From contig NC_034009.1 in the NCBI RefSeq assembly GCF_000346465.2, forward strand, positions 6,742,079 through 6,806,078: a DNA stretch of 64,000 nt. Direction: 5' to 3'. The notes beneath the pieces are model-generated. The model was given only the letters and a program-made list of their open reading frames with translations, was not told the origin of the DNA and did no database searches. Both the position numbers and the translations under genes were made by a program. Positions 19,619 to 32,094 of this stretch are shown here, piece after piece; position 1 is the first letter of the stretch, and every line of letters begins with the position of its first letter. The stretch comes from Prunus persica (taxonomy: Eukaryota > Streptophyta > Magnoliopsida > Rosales > Rosaceae).

Positions 19619-20830
19619 CTTGAGGATCCCTCAAATAAATTGGCTAAACTGTCGTTTTGCCCCTTAAACTATACCACAATTGTCAATTTTCCCCTTAAAC
19701 ATATGAAATTGGCCAACTTGGGACTCAGTCTGAATTTTTTAGATGTCCATCCAAATTTTAATCACGTGACCTGGCCAGTTTTTAAGTAAAAAAATGTAAG
19801 AAAAATTAGTAGAAAATTTATATATAAAAAAAAAGTTAAAAGAAAAGAAAGTCAAAAAAGGGTAGAAAAAGTTCCTTCGAATGGTTTGGTAACGGGGTGG
19901 TGCTATGCCTGGGTTTGGTGAAGGGGGTGGTGCTGTGCCTGGGCAGAACAGAACCCACCATTCTCTCTGTTCATCTCTCAGACTCTACGGCAGAACCCAG
20001 AAAAGGAAATACAAAAACGTGTTGTGTGGGAAAATCAACAAAGATCTTCATTTTCGTAGTCACATTGTTTGTGACTATTGGGGTTTTGCACCATGGCCTC
20101 CAGAAAATCCATAAATGCTCCGCCCATTCAGACCTTGCCACTCTTTCTTCTCCCTCTCTCATCTTCTCCAACCCCAATTCCAGTTCAAACCAACCTCCAC
20201 CGACCTCAATTTGAAGCCCAACTCCTCCACCGATCCCAATTCAAACCCCACCTCCTCCACCGACTCTCAATTCAAACCCCACCTCAGCCAGACCCAACTC
20301 CCAACTTGCCGGCTTTTCCAATGCCGACGGCTTCGACGGCACCACCACTGTTCAGTCCCCCAAGTGAGGCCCAGGTGACACCAAACCCTGCCCAGGCTTA
20401 GCTCCAATTTCGTTCTGCAAATTCATTTCACCAGAAAACCTTTTTTCTCTTTTTTAAATTCTGTTTTTGACTTTTTTTATTATTATTTAATAAGTTGTAA
20501 TTTTTATTATTTAATATTACAAATTTGCCCTTAATATGGGCAGAAATTTAGATGGACATCCGAAAAATTAATGGAGAGTCCCTAATCAGACAAATTGAAA
20601 ATTATTAAGGCATTTAATTGCAAGTAATAAAATAGACGAACACTTCAAGAAAAGACTAAAATAACAATCATATAATTGAGTGGTCAAATGGTTTCAGATT
20701 CAAGTTATTTTTGTAGAGATGATCTTTGATGAAATATTTAAAAATTAGACAGTTCGGATCATTGAAAAATAATGTATGATGGACCCTACAAGGGGGTCCG
20801 TGTAGCGTGTGTGAGTTTAGTATATTATCG
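19619..20830. mobile_element. MITE with GAGGATCCCTCAAATAA end, interrupted by a second TIR element
   Basis: The left edge (19619-19640) reads TTGAGGATCCCTCAAATAAA. The right part (about 20590-20830) reads as the reverse complement of the MITE at 51598-51998, including AATTGAGTGGTCAAATG and AGAGATGATCTTTG. Between them (about 19641-20590) is another element whose ends carry an inverted AAATTT(G/A)GATGGACATC block near 19740 and 20545. The nested piece holds a GC-rich, Pro/Ser-coding stretch near 19890-20400 that is not a convincing gene. Confidence 0.6.
20195..20290 (+). repeat. Short tandem repeat with ~39-bp period (TCCTCCACCGA type)
   Basis: Variants of CCACCGA(C/T)C(T/C)CAATT followed by CAAACCCCACCTC recur two to three times, giving a low-complexity Pro/His/Gln reading in every frame. 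Confidence 0.7.
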
Positions 20831-20839
20831 CCATTCTCA

Positions 20840-21715
20840 ATAAATCAAAAATAGAAAATTAGTTAAATACTCATTCCTAGACATAGTTGTATAAAGAAAC
20901 CCTATACCATTCAATGTATATAAACACACCCAAAAAAAACCCAAAACACAGCTGTTACATTTTTTAGTTTAATTAGTTAAATGAAATACCTTTATTACCC
21001 TTTTAGTATTAAATTAGATTTTTTGAAAAATTCTGGGGGCTTTCTCTTTCATCTCTCTCCCATCGCGAAAACCAGGCCGGCTAGTTTTTGGCCAGCGATC
21101 TTGGTGCTCCAGCCACGACCAACCGTGAGACCGATCGGAAAAGGACCGGCCAGGGCCGGTGATCACATCTGGGCTAAAGCACAGCCACCTCAGTCACTCA
21201 CGATGCAGCTGCGAGCTCAGAAAGGTCCGTAGATTTCGAGTTTTCCGATGCTGTTTTCTGCGACTCCAGTATTTGTCTCCAGTTCGAGAGGGCTAACGAG
21301 GAGGTGGAGGACTTTGCCTCAATTTCTCTTCTCTTCTATCCATCTAAAGCTTCCCCATTTGTTTTTGCTTCACAATTCATTCCCAGACCACACCTTTCGA
21401 GTACACTTCACGAAGCTCCCTTGCTGCTTTCATTTTAATTAATTATGTTACTATTCTTCTTTGTGATGGAATGGAATGGAATTTGAGTGCTTGATATTAA
21501 TTTCTTGTGTTAACATGTTCACTACATACTTCTGATGATCTGGAAAAGAAGAAGAAGAAGAAGAAGAAGAAGAAGATTTTGATATTTGGGTTAAATTTGG
21601 CTTATGTTCTAGTTTGATCACTCTGTGGTTCCTTTTCATTTTGCTGGTTTTGCTTTTGGTAATTTGGGTTAGACTTTCTTTTTTAAGAGTTTCTTATTTT
21701 CTATGTTAGGAATTT
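20840..21715. other. Noncoding, with a GC-richer leader-like block; no confident gene
   Basis: A block near 21060-21260 is GC-rich and Arg/Pro/Gly-coding. A pyrimidine-rich stretch follows near 21310-21430. Both could be the 5' UTR of the BEL1-like fragment further right, or part of an LTR, but neither can be shown from the sequence. Confidence 0.3.
21546..21577 (+). repeat. (GAA)n microsatellite
   Basis: About ten perfect AAG/GAA units lie in otherwise mixed sequence. Confidence 0.95.
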
Positions 21716-21721
21716 GCAAGA

Positions 21722-22825
21722 TCTTAAATATCGATAGTTTCGGAAATATCGGTGGTTCAAAAATACGGAAATATCGGTGGAAATATCGGAAAAATATCGA
21801 TAAAAATTGAATAAAAACCACGAAAATTATGATAAGTACATGGAAATTTTTAATGAAACTTTAGAATAAGTTTATTTAGTCAATCACCTATTATTTTGAC
21901 ACAAAAAATTGGAAGAAAATGCATTGCATAGTGGGTTTGAGTGATTTAAGTTGATTATATTGCGTGATGACAAACTCTGTGACTTAGAAAATCTGGAGTA
22001 ATTAATGAAAGAGAATTAAACACCCCCTAGTAATTTATTTATCATTTTTTAGTATAATATTTTACACTTTATAAATTACATAGTAAGATACATGAGTAAC
22101 CTTATTTCACGTTATTTACTGGACATGGTGCACATTCATATATTTATTATTTATCAAAAATTAAAAAATAATTAAAGATGTAAACCAACTTGATTTTTCA
22201 TGAAAATTAGGCACTTTACCATGCTTAAAAAATAATAGTGAAGATTGAATATTAACTAAGAACATAAATTAATCTATCCAAGGAAGAATTAAATAGTAAA
22301 TAAAGAAAATAATTATAGAGATTTAAGTAATTAAGCAACAATTTGAAAGGGAATTTAGTAATGTAAGTACTTATAATGAATAATAAAATAATCAATAACA
22401 TTAAATGAATTAAATAGAAAAAGAAATAAATTATATTAAGTAATTAAGTAACTAATCAACAATATAAAACAACAAGTAATTATGTTAATTTCTATTTTGA
22501 GAAACAGTTCGCAAGTTTATAAATATAGATTCCATAGCTTATTATCACAAAGCGATGACTAGAGTTGTGGTTACAGGTCGTAGAATGGGGAATGGGTTCG
22601 AACCCCTGCATGCGTGAAGTGAGTTTCTTTAATTGTTCAAAGTTCATATCGCGATATTATCGATAATATCACAATATATTGACCATATGCAGCTGCCACT
22701 TGAACCAAAATATCAGTGAAATTATCGATAAATTGACGATATATAGATGGAAATGTGCTAAAATATCGCTGCCCAAAAAAAAAACAATAATTTCGGCAAA
22801 ATTATCGATATTATCCTCTATAGGA
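21722..22825. mobile_element. Non-autonomous TIR element of the ATATCG-rich family
   Basis: The left end has AAATATCGATAGTTTCGGAAATATCGG and the right end has the inverse sense (CGGCAAAATTATCGATATTATCC), with further CGATATTATCGATAATATC palindromes near 22650. The middle is A/T-rich and noncoding. Near 22590 it contains GGGTTCGAACCCCTGCATG, which resembles a tRNA T-arm but is unaccompanied by a matching A box. A related sequence flanks the element at 52947. Confidence 0.55.
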
Positions 22826-22848
22826 CAGAGGAACCAACCAACCAAGCT

Positions 22849-23080
22849 ATGGCTACATATTTCCAAAATTTAAGCAATCAAAACTTGTTGAACCCCTCAT
22901 ATGTCGGGGATGAGAAACTTTCTTCTTATCATGAATCCCCCGCCAACATGATGATGTATCTGAATCAAGCTTCATATGCTGCTGGATCCTACTCTGAAGT
23001 CTTGTTCGGCGGCTCTTTCTCTCCTCACAAATATGCTAATTCTAATGGTGGCAGGATTTTCAGTAACAAAGCATGCTCTA
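22849..23080 (+). pseudogene. Fragment of a BEL1-like homeodomain gene (first exon only)
   Basis: From ATG 22849 the frame reads MATYFQNLSNQNLLNPSYV, then SPANMMMYLNQASYAAGSYS and SEVLFGG. This matches my memory of the N-terminal region of BLH1-type BEL1-like TALE homeodomain proteins (MATYF..., NNMMMYMN-SGSYSDAL). The reading runs to a stop at 23104-23106 without the SKY, BELL or homeodomain regions, and none of these follows downstream. It directly abuts the ATATCG element on its left. It is most likely a captured or decayed gene piece. A distant chance resemblance remains possible. Confidence 0.5.
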
Positions 23081-23286
23081 TATATAGCTGTGCACTTGAA
23101 GTTTAAGATATGCATAATGTGATTTTTACTATGAAGATAGTTCTATGACATAATATTAAGTGTACTTTTTTTTCTTTTTTCTTGTAGAGGTATTTCATTT
23201 TGCTTTTGCGATTGTTTCTGGTGAAACTGTGGACAATTGGATGTGGTTTTTGCAATAGATATTGGATATCTTACTTGAGTTTTTTG

Positions 23287-23421
23287 TATGAAATGGTATT
23301 AACAATGTTTTTCTATGAAATGATATTAACATTGTACTTCTATGACATGATATTAACAATGTATTTCTATGATATGGTATTAATAATGTACTTCTATGAC
23401 ATGGTATTAACAATGTACTTC
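23287..23421 (+). repeat. Five 27-bp tandem repeats
   Basis: The unit TATGAMATGRTATTAACAAT followed by GTACTTC occurs five times back to back with a few substitutions. In one frame it encodes nine-residue repeats of YDMVLTMYF type; there is no sign that this is a gene. Confidence 0.95.
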
Positions 23422-23639
23422 GAGTTTCCTGGTTTTTTTTTTTTTTTGGTGGTCAAATCTGAGTTGGACTTGCTGGGCTTATTTTGGGTTTCTTTTGAGT
23501 TTTTTCTATTGGGCTTGTTTTAAATTAATCAATGGCAGAGATGTAATTTATATGAACTTCAACATTTATTTTTTAGATAATAAATGATTTTTAGGTGTGT
23601 TTCTAAAGTGTATTCCATATAAAGTTTTTTTTTTTTTTT

Positions 23640-26390
23640 TTAATTTCGATTCCTATTTTGGGTATATTACTAAAGCTCCTTAAAAAAATCATAAAACAAA
23701 ATTATATGCATAAATGAGACACCAAATCTATGTTAATAAAATGAAAAGTATGCTCTGAAGAATGATTGATTTCTTTTCATAAATAAATACACATATGTTG
23801 AGAACTAATTAATCCTACAATCCCAGAGTTTATAACTTCATGTATCCACGGACGCAATGCTTGTATGTAACCACCACCGTCAACACCATTTCACGAGCGC
23901 AGGAAGTTAATAGCTCTTTGGAAATTTTATTCCTAAAAATTGAGGATGTGAATGTCACATAATTTGGGAATTCAATTTGGTGTTCAAATTTGGTATACCT
24001 AGCTAATATTATTGTTAATTCAGAGTCTCAGTTTGAACAATTATAGTATGGTAATAAAGTATGGCAACGTTGTATAACTCATATGTGTGTTATACCACGG
24101 GTTATCAATTGTTATTTGAACAAATCAAACTGAAGGCGTCCCCTAAAAAATGGGATTTATTTAGTTTATATGTACATTACTTTTGGACTAATCATTTTCT
24201 GCATCACTTATCAATTTCTGACGTGACCATTTCTTAAATCAAATTGGATGTTTGCCCTGATCAGCTCTGCCTTCCTGTCTTATTACTTGCTATAGAAGAA
24301 AGGTTTACCAGTTGACAGTTGTGCTTTAGAGAGGCAGAAACAAGTGAATAACATGCTCATTTTGTTTCTTGCAGTACTAAGGTTAAATAATTTACCCAAG
24401 TAATTATACAGTATATACCTGTTTGGGCCTAAAAAATTTCACACGCTAGCTCAATTGAAAATTGGCCCATAATAGAAAAATGTAAGTATGACCCTTATCT
24501 TCAGAAATCAGCCCAAGTAACTTTAGAAGCCCATACTTTTTGTAAAGACAAATGGCAAAGGTTTAAAAACACGAAAATTACAATTAAGATTGCCATTTAA
24601 TGGTAACTTAATGCCAAGCAGGTCGAAAACCTCTAAAAATTGGATTAGACCCAGCTTCTAAAAAATTCTCATCACTTGATCTCAACCCCAAAAGCAAGTC
24701 AGCAGATTTTCTTACTAAAGAATGTTTTCTCAAAAGAGCCCCACGTGACTCCCTGACTTTGAAAAGTCAAAATTCTCAACCAAGACAGAGGAAGTGATAG
24801 GGAGTTAAAGAAGTCAGGTCTTACAAAAGAACTTCTCCATTTTTAGCCAAGGAAAGAAGATCAAATCCCCTCTCCATATGCAGAGAAGCTCTGCTCCAAA
24901 GCAGGTTATATTTCCAAGAGATTTGCAGGTTACATTTTCAAGAGATAAGTAGGGAGCAAAGGAGTTGTTCATCAAGAAAAGCAAACTGACCATCATGGCA
25001 GATTGTGTTTTTTATAAGGAACAACCAGAGAATGAAGAAGAGTTAGTTTTCTTTTAGGAAAAGCAAAGAAAAGACCATCATGGGAACTGACTGTTGATGG
25101 TTCTTCTCTGCCAAAATAAATAAATCCCCTTTATGACATTGAAAAGGAAAATCTTTTTGAAAGATCTGCTGCCCATTATTTAAAAATTAAAACCCCACTC
25201 CAGCATTTTCTATAAATATGAGGGGAGGTGAAACATATCGAGGACAACCAAAAAATCTATCAAGACAAAAACTCTCAAAGTCATACTGACAAATTCAAAA
25301 AGATCGATTGATCTCAGAAAGTATTCAGATACTGAAGCAATCAAAACTCTTTGATCCACAAGAAACAAATTAGCCAGAATTCAATTCTCTGATTTCAGCT
25401 CAACTCAGAGAAACAGTTTTACAAAGCGAGATTTCTCTCGTTACAAATTTGGTTAAGCACAAAGCCAAGTCAAGCAGAGTCCAGGTTTTTACAAATACGA
25501 AAACCTCAGCAAATTTACAGAAAGCTTTGATTAAGCAGAACAGGTACTATAATGCAGCTCCAGCTCAGTGATCATCAATCCAGCCACTTCTGCCCTCTTC
25601 TGACTAAAAGAGGCCTCAATTATGCCCATTCAAACAAGCTTTCCATGGCTCGAAATAGATTGAAGATCTGCCAAACTCAAACATTGGTATCAATTTCCAG
25701 CTAAAACTTATCAGTTGAAGGTGTCGACGATCCAATCCAACATAGACATATCCAATCCAGCCCGGTTCAGAGACAGCTATCCAGGCAGAAATCGAAGTCC
25801 AACATTCTGTTGTCCTTTTCGGACTTGGCATTCCTCTTTTTAAGTTCTGTAATAGGCGGTTCTGCTTAAGCAATTTATTTTATTTTTATCTATTATGGCC
25901 AGAACTACCAGTTTTGTACTGTGAAAAATTGTGAAAGTCCTCACCAATTTGAGGCATTAGTCTGAGGCAAGAAAAGAACTTACTTGGGAGATATTCCTCA
26001 CCGAAATTCACAATCGCTTGTTTAGAATCAGTAACTTGGGGTGCAAGTTATCTATTTTTTAGACGTCTGCTAGGATTTTTATTGCTAGCAGTGGAACACT
26101 CATACACAAAAGAAAGTTGACTTGTTGACCAACAATGGTTTTCAAGTCAATGAGAAACTTTACCCTACCATCACAGGACTAAATCAAAACGGGTGAACAA
26201 TACCATACTCCGTTTAAAATTCTTGAAATGCAACACCAGATTGGGAAGATTATATGAAGATCTATGATAAATATATGCTATAGTGCATGATTAAGACCAC
26301 AACCTTCGTTTCTTGCCTGTTAAGTTTTCCCCTTTCGGAATTATTCCTCTGAAGGACCCAAGCTGGATGTGATCATCACTTTTTCATCGG
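23640..26390. other. No gene recognised; promoter-and-leader-like noncoding stretch
   Basis: All frames are closed over long distances. Near 25200-25225 CTATAAATATGAGGGGAGG resembles a plant TATA box. It is followed by several hundred bases of C/A-rich leader-like sequence with few stable ORFs, and then CTGAGGCAAG-type text near 25970. This looks like the noncoding part of a retroelement, but there is no coding region or terminal repeat to prove it. Confidence 0.35.
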
Positions 26391-26392
26391 CT

Positions 26393-26591
26393 TTACGACA
26401 ATGCATCTGTCACAGCCATTGCGTCGTACACTCTATCCAAAGCTTTCTTCACCTATGAAAGGCATGAAAAATAAAGCATTAGATTAATGTAATTAACAGA
26501 ATCGGATACATGAAACATACTTCCTTTTCCCAATCAATGCATATGAATGAAAGTGACAGTGCTTGCGCCACTATAATTCCCATCCAAAGAC
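26393..26591 (-). pseudogene. MATE copy B remnant: exons 7 and 8
   Basis: Exon 8 (26393-26452, 60 bp) encodes VKKALDRVYDAMAVTDALS and a stop, parallel to the other copies. Exon 7 (26521-26591) is 71 bp instead of 87, and the net 16-bp loss breaks the frame (LWMGIIVAQALSLSFICIDW compared with the usual GLWIGIxVALFVQALSLxII). The matching exon 6 lies beyond a copia insertion at 32331-32447. Exons 1-5 are absent. Confidence 0.85.
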
Positions 26592-26627
26592 CTGTGAAGA
26601 ACAGATGCTAAGAAAATGCATTAAAAC

Positions 26628-26794
26628 TATCAGATTGGTAAAAAATAATACTTCATACATATCAATATATAACAAATAGGAAGGTTATATATACAGAGCC
26701 TAGGAAACTATTCTAGGAAAGTAATTATGTTCCTATAATCTTGCATAATCAAATAGTTGACTTAGACTAATTAGGAATGTACAGCTCATTGACA
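26628..26794 (-). repeat. Copia LTR (3' relative to the element)
   Basis: This 167-bp copy is nearly identical to 32095-32261, implying a fairly young insertion. The plus-strand text starts TATCAGATTGG and ends CTCATTGACA. Confidence 0.95.
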
Positions 26795-26801
26795 CTCCCC
26801 C

Positions 26802-29800
26802 TCAAGTTGGAGCATATATGTCGTCAATGCCCAACTTGCTAAGTGAGCTGTGAAATACCCTGCCTGTGACTGCTTTGGTAAGGACATCTGCAAGTTGATC
26901 TTCGGATTTAACAAATGATACCTTAATGATCTTTGCCTCGAGCTTCTCCTTGATGAAATGTCTGTCAACTTCAACATGCTTGGTTCTATCATGTTGCACT
27001 GGATTATGTGCAATGTCTATTGCAGCTTTGTTGTCACAATTCAGTTGCATGGCATGTTTGGGTTTGAACCCCAATTCCTCCAACAAATTCCTTATCCAGA
27101 GTAGCTCACATACTCCGTGTGCCATACCTCGATATTCTGCTTCAGCACTTGATCTTGACACTACTTTCTGTTTTTTACTTCGCCAAGATACTAGATTGCC
27201 TCCTACAAAGGTAAAGTATCTCGACGTAGATCGCCTGTCAGTAACAGAGCCCGCCCAGTCTGCATCATTGTGACCCTCAACATCTAGATGACCATGTCGT
27301 GCGAACATCAATCCTCTTCCAGGAGATGATTTCAAGTATCTCAAAATTTGGTTTACCGCATCCATGTGGGCTTCACTTGGTGCATGCATGAACTGACTCA
27401 CCACACTTACAGCATATGCTATATCAGGTCTAGTGTATCCTAGATAGATTAACTTACCCACAAGGCGTTGATATCTTTCTTTGTTGGTGGGCACTTGATC
27501 AGGATATTCACCAAGCTGATGATTCAACTCCATTGGCGTATCTGCTGGTTTGCTGGCTAACATTCCAGTGTCAGTCAAAATGTCAAGGATATATTTCCGT
27601 TGTGATAGAAATATTCCTTGTTCTGAACGAGCCACTTCGATGCCTAGGAAATACTTCAGAGCACCAAGATCTTTCATTTCAAACTCACTTGCCAAGTGGT
27701 GCTGCAATGCTGCCTTTTCTACTGGGTCATTCCCGGTAACTACCATGTCATCAACATATACAATAAGGGTAGTGACTTTACCTTTCTTATGTTTCAGGAA
27801 AGAGTATGATCTGAGTTACTTTGCTTGTATCCAAAATCCTTCATTGATTTGCTGAACTTTCCAAACCATGCTCTGGGTGACTGCTTCAAGCCATAAAGAG
27901 ACTTTCTCAGTTTACACACCATGTTGCTAGTATTGGGCCCCATCTTGCATCCTGGAGGGGAATCCATATAGACTTCTTCTTCTAGGTCGCCCTGCAGGAA
28001 GGAATTTTTGACATCAAACTGGTGTAATGGCCAGTTTAGGTTTGCTGCCAGAGAAAGAAGTACCCGAATTGTGTTTATCTTGGCTACAGGGGCAAATGTC
28101 TCCCCATAGTTAATCCCATAAGTCTGAGTATAGCCTTTCGCCACCAATCTTGCTTTGTATCGTTCAATGGTGCCATCTGCCTTGAACTTTACTGTATATA
28201 TCCATCTACAACCCACTGTTCTCTTCCCTTTGGGAAGGATAGTCATCTTCCAAGTGGAATTCTTCTGGAGGGCCTCCATTTCATCATTCATCGCTTGAGT
28301 CCACTTGGGATCTTTTAGAGCTTCCTGCACATTACTTGGAATAGATACAGTGGATAATTGACATACAAATGATGCACATGACGGAGACAACCTATGTAGG
28401 GACACATGATTAGCAATAGGGTATTAGCAATAGGGTATTTAACTTTTGTTTTTGGGTCCGGGTCATACTGTTGTCTAGGAATCCCTCTAGTAGTACGAAT
28501 AGGTAACTGATAACCTGTGTATCCTGTATGACTCGACTCATGTAAAGTGCTTAAGTTGGAGTTTAAATGCTCAGTTACCTGCGGGGAATCTTCAGGACCT
28601 GATTGGATGATTGGTGATGGTACTGTAGTAGGAGGGAAATTATCTGAACCATCATCTGGAGTTTCCAGTAACTCTTGATCTTGTTGCACTACTGTAGCTG
28701 GTTGCTCGAACACTGACTACTCTAAAACAGTTTGTTGAATTTGGATGCTCTGAGTATCTTCTGCAAAGATAGAGCTCTCCCCCTGCAGAGGATGCTTAGA
28801 AACTCCCCCTGAGTAATAGAACTCACTCTCGTGGAAAGTCATATCTGCGGTAACATGCATGGTCTGAGTAGGAGGATGGAAACACTTATAGCCCTTATGA
28901 GTGTCAGCATAACCCACAAAGACACAACGTAGTGCACACGGATCAAGCTTGCCACGCTGATGTGGATACACCTGAACATAAGCAACACAACCAAAGAGAC
29001 GTGGTTCGAGATTTGGTGTGGATGGCATGGTGAGGAGAGTGGTCAATGTCTGAAATGGAGTTTGATACTGAAGAGTGCTGGATTGTGTTCTATTAATGAG
29101 GTAAGCAGTAGAACAAAGAGCCTCCCCCCAAAAATGATGAGGCATACGGGCCTCAAATAAAAAGGCACGAACAACCTCCAAGAGATGACGATTCTTACGC
29201 TCTGCGACGCCATTCTGTTGTGGTGTATAGGCACATGTGGTTTGATGAACAATTCCATGTTGACTTAAAAAATTATGTAGGTCATGGTTGACGTACTCTC
29301 CTCCATTGTCAGACCGAAGCGTAGTGATTTTCTTGTCAAACTGAGTAGCAACATATTGATAAAATAACTTGAATCTGGCGGTGACTTCACTTTTCTGCTT
29401 TAAGGGAAAAACCCAGGTCATCCAGGTGCAATCATCAATAAAAGTCATAAACCACTTAAAACCGCTAATAGTGGGAACTCGTGATGGTCTCCAAACATCA
29501 GAATGGACAATCATGAAAGGCAAAGAACTTTTATTCAATCTTAATGGGTAAGAAATACGATGGCTTTTGGCCAAAATGCAAGTTTCACAATGAAAGTCTG
29601 ATCCGCAAACTGGGAAAACAAATCTGGAAATAAAAGTTTCAGATAACCAAAAGAAGCATGACCTAATCTTCTATGCCATAGCCAAATTTTCTTCATCCTG
29701 ATAGACTCATCTCCTCTCACATGATGTGTCTGACTCAATCTTATACTGCTGTCTTCTGTCAAGTACAATGGCCAAAAACACACGGTACAATTAAGGGAAT

Positions 29801-31061
29801 CAATGATTTGAGGAACAGATAACAAGTCATAGTCGAGTGAAGGGACAACTAAGACATGATCAAGACTTAATGAAGATGTAAGAGATAAAGACCCTTCTCC
29901 CATAACTTGGGAGGTGGTTCCATTGGCACTGGTAATATGTGTTTGGCTTGATGGTTTGGTAGAGTGCAACCCAGTAAAACTAGATGTCATGTGATCAGTA
30001 GCGCCAGTGTCAATAATCCATGATCTATTACAAGTAAGTGAAGATGTGCAAGAGGTACCTGAGGTGGCCAAGGCCTTGGAGCCATATGTACCTGATGGAG
30101 GTTCTGATGCAGTCTCCTCGGATGACTGAGCGGATGCAAATGAGGCTCTGGTAGAATTCTTTTTTCGCCCTTTGTGGACCCATCCTTCTGGATAACCAAT
30201 GATCTCATAACAGCCCTTAATTGTGTGGTTATCTAAACCACATTTGGTACACTTCATTGGAGGCAGGTTACGAGTAGGGTCGACACTATAGTTGTTCGGC
30301 CGAGATTGTTTGGACCTCGCAGTAGCCAAGGCTGTGGCTTCGGAGGTTACACCAACTTCAGACATGGTTCCCTGTCGGTTACTCTCTCTTTTAATATGTG
30401 CATATGCGGCCTCCAGTTTGGGTTTTGTCTCCATCCGTAAAATCTCTCCTCGGATTTGATCGAAATTATTGTCCAAACCTGCAAGAAATATATAAACTCG
30501 AAGACGATCAACCTCTTTGCGTCTAGTCTCAATGTCTTTCGGATGCTCCATGGTGCTTGGACTTAATTGATCAAGCTCCTGAAAAATCTCAATGAGCTCA
30601 CTGTAATATTTGGCACCTGATGCGCCAGCTTGCTTCATTATGAATGACCGTCTGTGAAGGTCATAAATCTTGGCTTCATCAGCACCATCTGAATAGGTTT
30701 GCTTGATTGCAGTCCAGACTTGCTTTGCTGTGTTATAACGAATAAATCATTTAATCTGATTAGGTTGCATGGCGTCGAACAACCAACTCTTGACTTGGCA
30801 ATCCGATGCACGCCATTTCTTAAATGTGGGATCTGTGTCTGCAGGTTGGGAAATATCACCGGTCAAGTGGCCATGTTTTTCTCGCCCAGCTATCTTCATC
30901 TCTATGATTTGATGCCATAGAGAATAATTATTCTCATCTAGTTTGATTCCTGCGGAGAAGTTGGAGGTGTCACTTTGCAAAGTGACGATTTGTGTGGCAG
31001 TTTTGGAGCCTCCCGACACCAAGGATTGATTGGTGTTTGCTGACCCATCATCGTTTGCCAT
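26802..31061 (-). pseudogene. Copia gag-pol polyprotein, interrupted by one stop and several frameshifts
   Basis: Gag starts MANDDGSANTNQS at 31061, with a DUF4219/UBN2-type segment (LDENNYSLWHQIIEMK), and is cut by a stop at about 30747-30749. A new frame continues from 30638 with a CX2C knuckle (CTKCGLDNHTIKGC), protease motif WIIDTGATDHMTSS and the GAG_pre-integrase segment WLWHRRLGHASFGYL. A frameshift follows. Integrase (28717-29574) keeps its acidic residues in HSDVW, RSDNGGEY and RKNRHLLE. Reverse transcriptase (27794-28405) and RT/RNase H (26802-27746) follow, split at the YVDD region near 27750-27760, ending with SRSSAEAEYRGMAHG and the VLTKAV tail. The element is non-autonomous as it stands but recently decayed. 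Confidence 0.9.
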
Positions 31062-31362
31062 GATATTGGCTGACAACCAATGAAAAAAGGACAAAAAAGA
31101 AATATCAAGTTGAGGAAAAGCAAGTGCACGGTGGACAAAGGCAATAAGACAAACTGTTTTGCAATAAGAAATATTGGGTTGAAAGGGAAAAAAAAGAACA
31201 AGGGGAACGGTTTGAATGGGTTTGTGAGTGGAAAGTGATTTGCAATATTGCAAAACGTGATTTGACTAGAGGAAAGGTTTGAATGGGTTTGTAAGATGGA
31301 ATATGGGTGGTATTGGTGCTGGGTTTGTGAGATGGAATATTGCTTTTGGTGCTGGTGCTGGT

Positions 31363-31947
31363 TAGGGGTGGGCACGGTTCGGTTTGGACCGGTTTTTGTC
31401 TCAAATTAGAACCGATCCAGTACTATTCATCTAGTTTGGTTCGGTTCGGTTTTAATAAAAAAATTTCAAAAACTGTCTGGTTCGGTTTGAACCAGTTTTG
31501 GTCCTGTTCCGGTTCCGGTTCGGTTTTGAACCGGATTATAAAAATTATTTTTTAAATTTTTTAATACAATTCTCAACTGAAATATTATTTTTTTACTTGA
31601 AAATTAACAAATTATTCAATTTCATATAAAAAATAAATATTAAAGTGAGAAAAGAGAGATATTTTGACATTGAACTTGGATAAATATTAGGTTTTTTTTT
31701 AATGAAATTAAAAATATAGCATTAAATATAAATATATATTGTAACTATATATTTTTTTAGTTTCACCGGTTCGGTTCGGCCCGGTTCGGTTTTTGAAGAC
31801 ATGGAACTGGATCCGGAACCTATCCAAACCGGTCCGGTTCGGTTTTTGACCGGTTTTTGACTTTTTGGTCAACTCGGTTTTTTTCCGGTTTGGTTCGGTG
31901 TGGTTCGGCTCGGATTTTCGGTTCGCCAGTTTGAGTGCCCACCCCTA
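31363..31947. mobile_element. hAT-type MITE nested in the copia element, TSD GTGCTGGT
   Basis: Terminal inverted repeats TAGGGGTGGGCA and TGCCCACCCCTA bound 585 bp, with the 8-bp duplication GTGCTGGT at 31355-31362 and 31948-31955. The subterminal regions are rich in GGTTCGGTTTGG-like motifs in both orientations and the centre is A/T-rich. There is no transposase. Confidence 0.95.
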
Positions 31948-32094
31948 GTGCTGGTGCTGCGTAATAGATGGAATATTGCAAAACGGTGATTTGAGATGGA
32001 ATATGGGCTGGTGCTGGGTCTGTATGACGGCTGTTGCTGCGGAAGCGATTAGGGTTAGGGCAAGAGACAGCCAAGATTGACCGCTCTGATACCA

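Noticed and set aside
19897..20401. Overlapping plus-strand ORFs rich in Pro/Ser/His
   Set aside because: Low-complexity repeats make all frames open; they lie inside a nested TIR element and show no domain.
22580..22620. GGGTTCGAACCCC resembling a tRNA T-arm or SINE B box
   Set aside because: No A box at the right distance and no cloverleaf; it is an internal part of the ATATCG TIR element.
23200..23523. 107-codon Phe/Tyr/Leu-rich ORF
   Set aside because: Produced by the 27-bp tandem repeat and T-rich flanks, with no homologue recognised.
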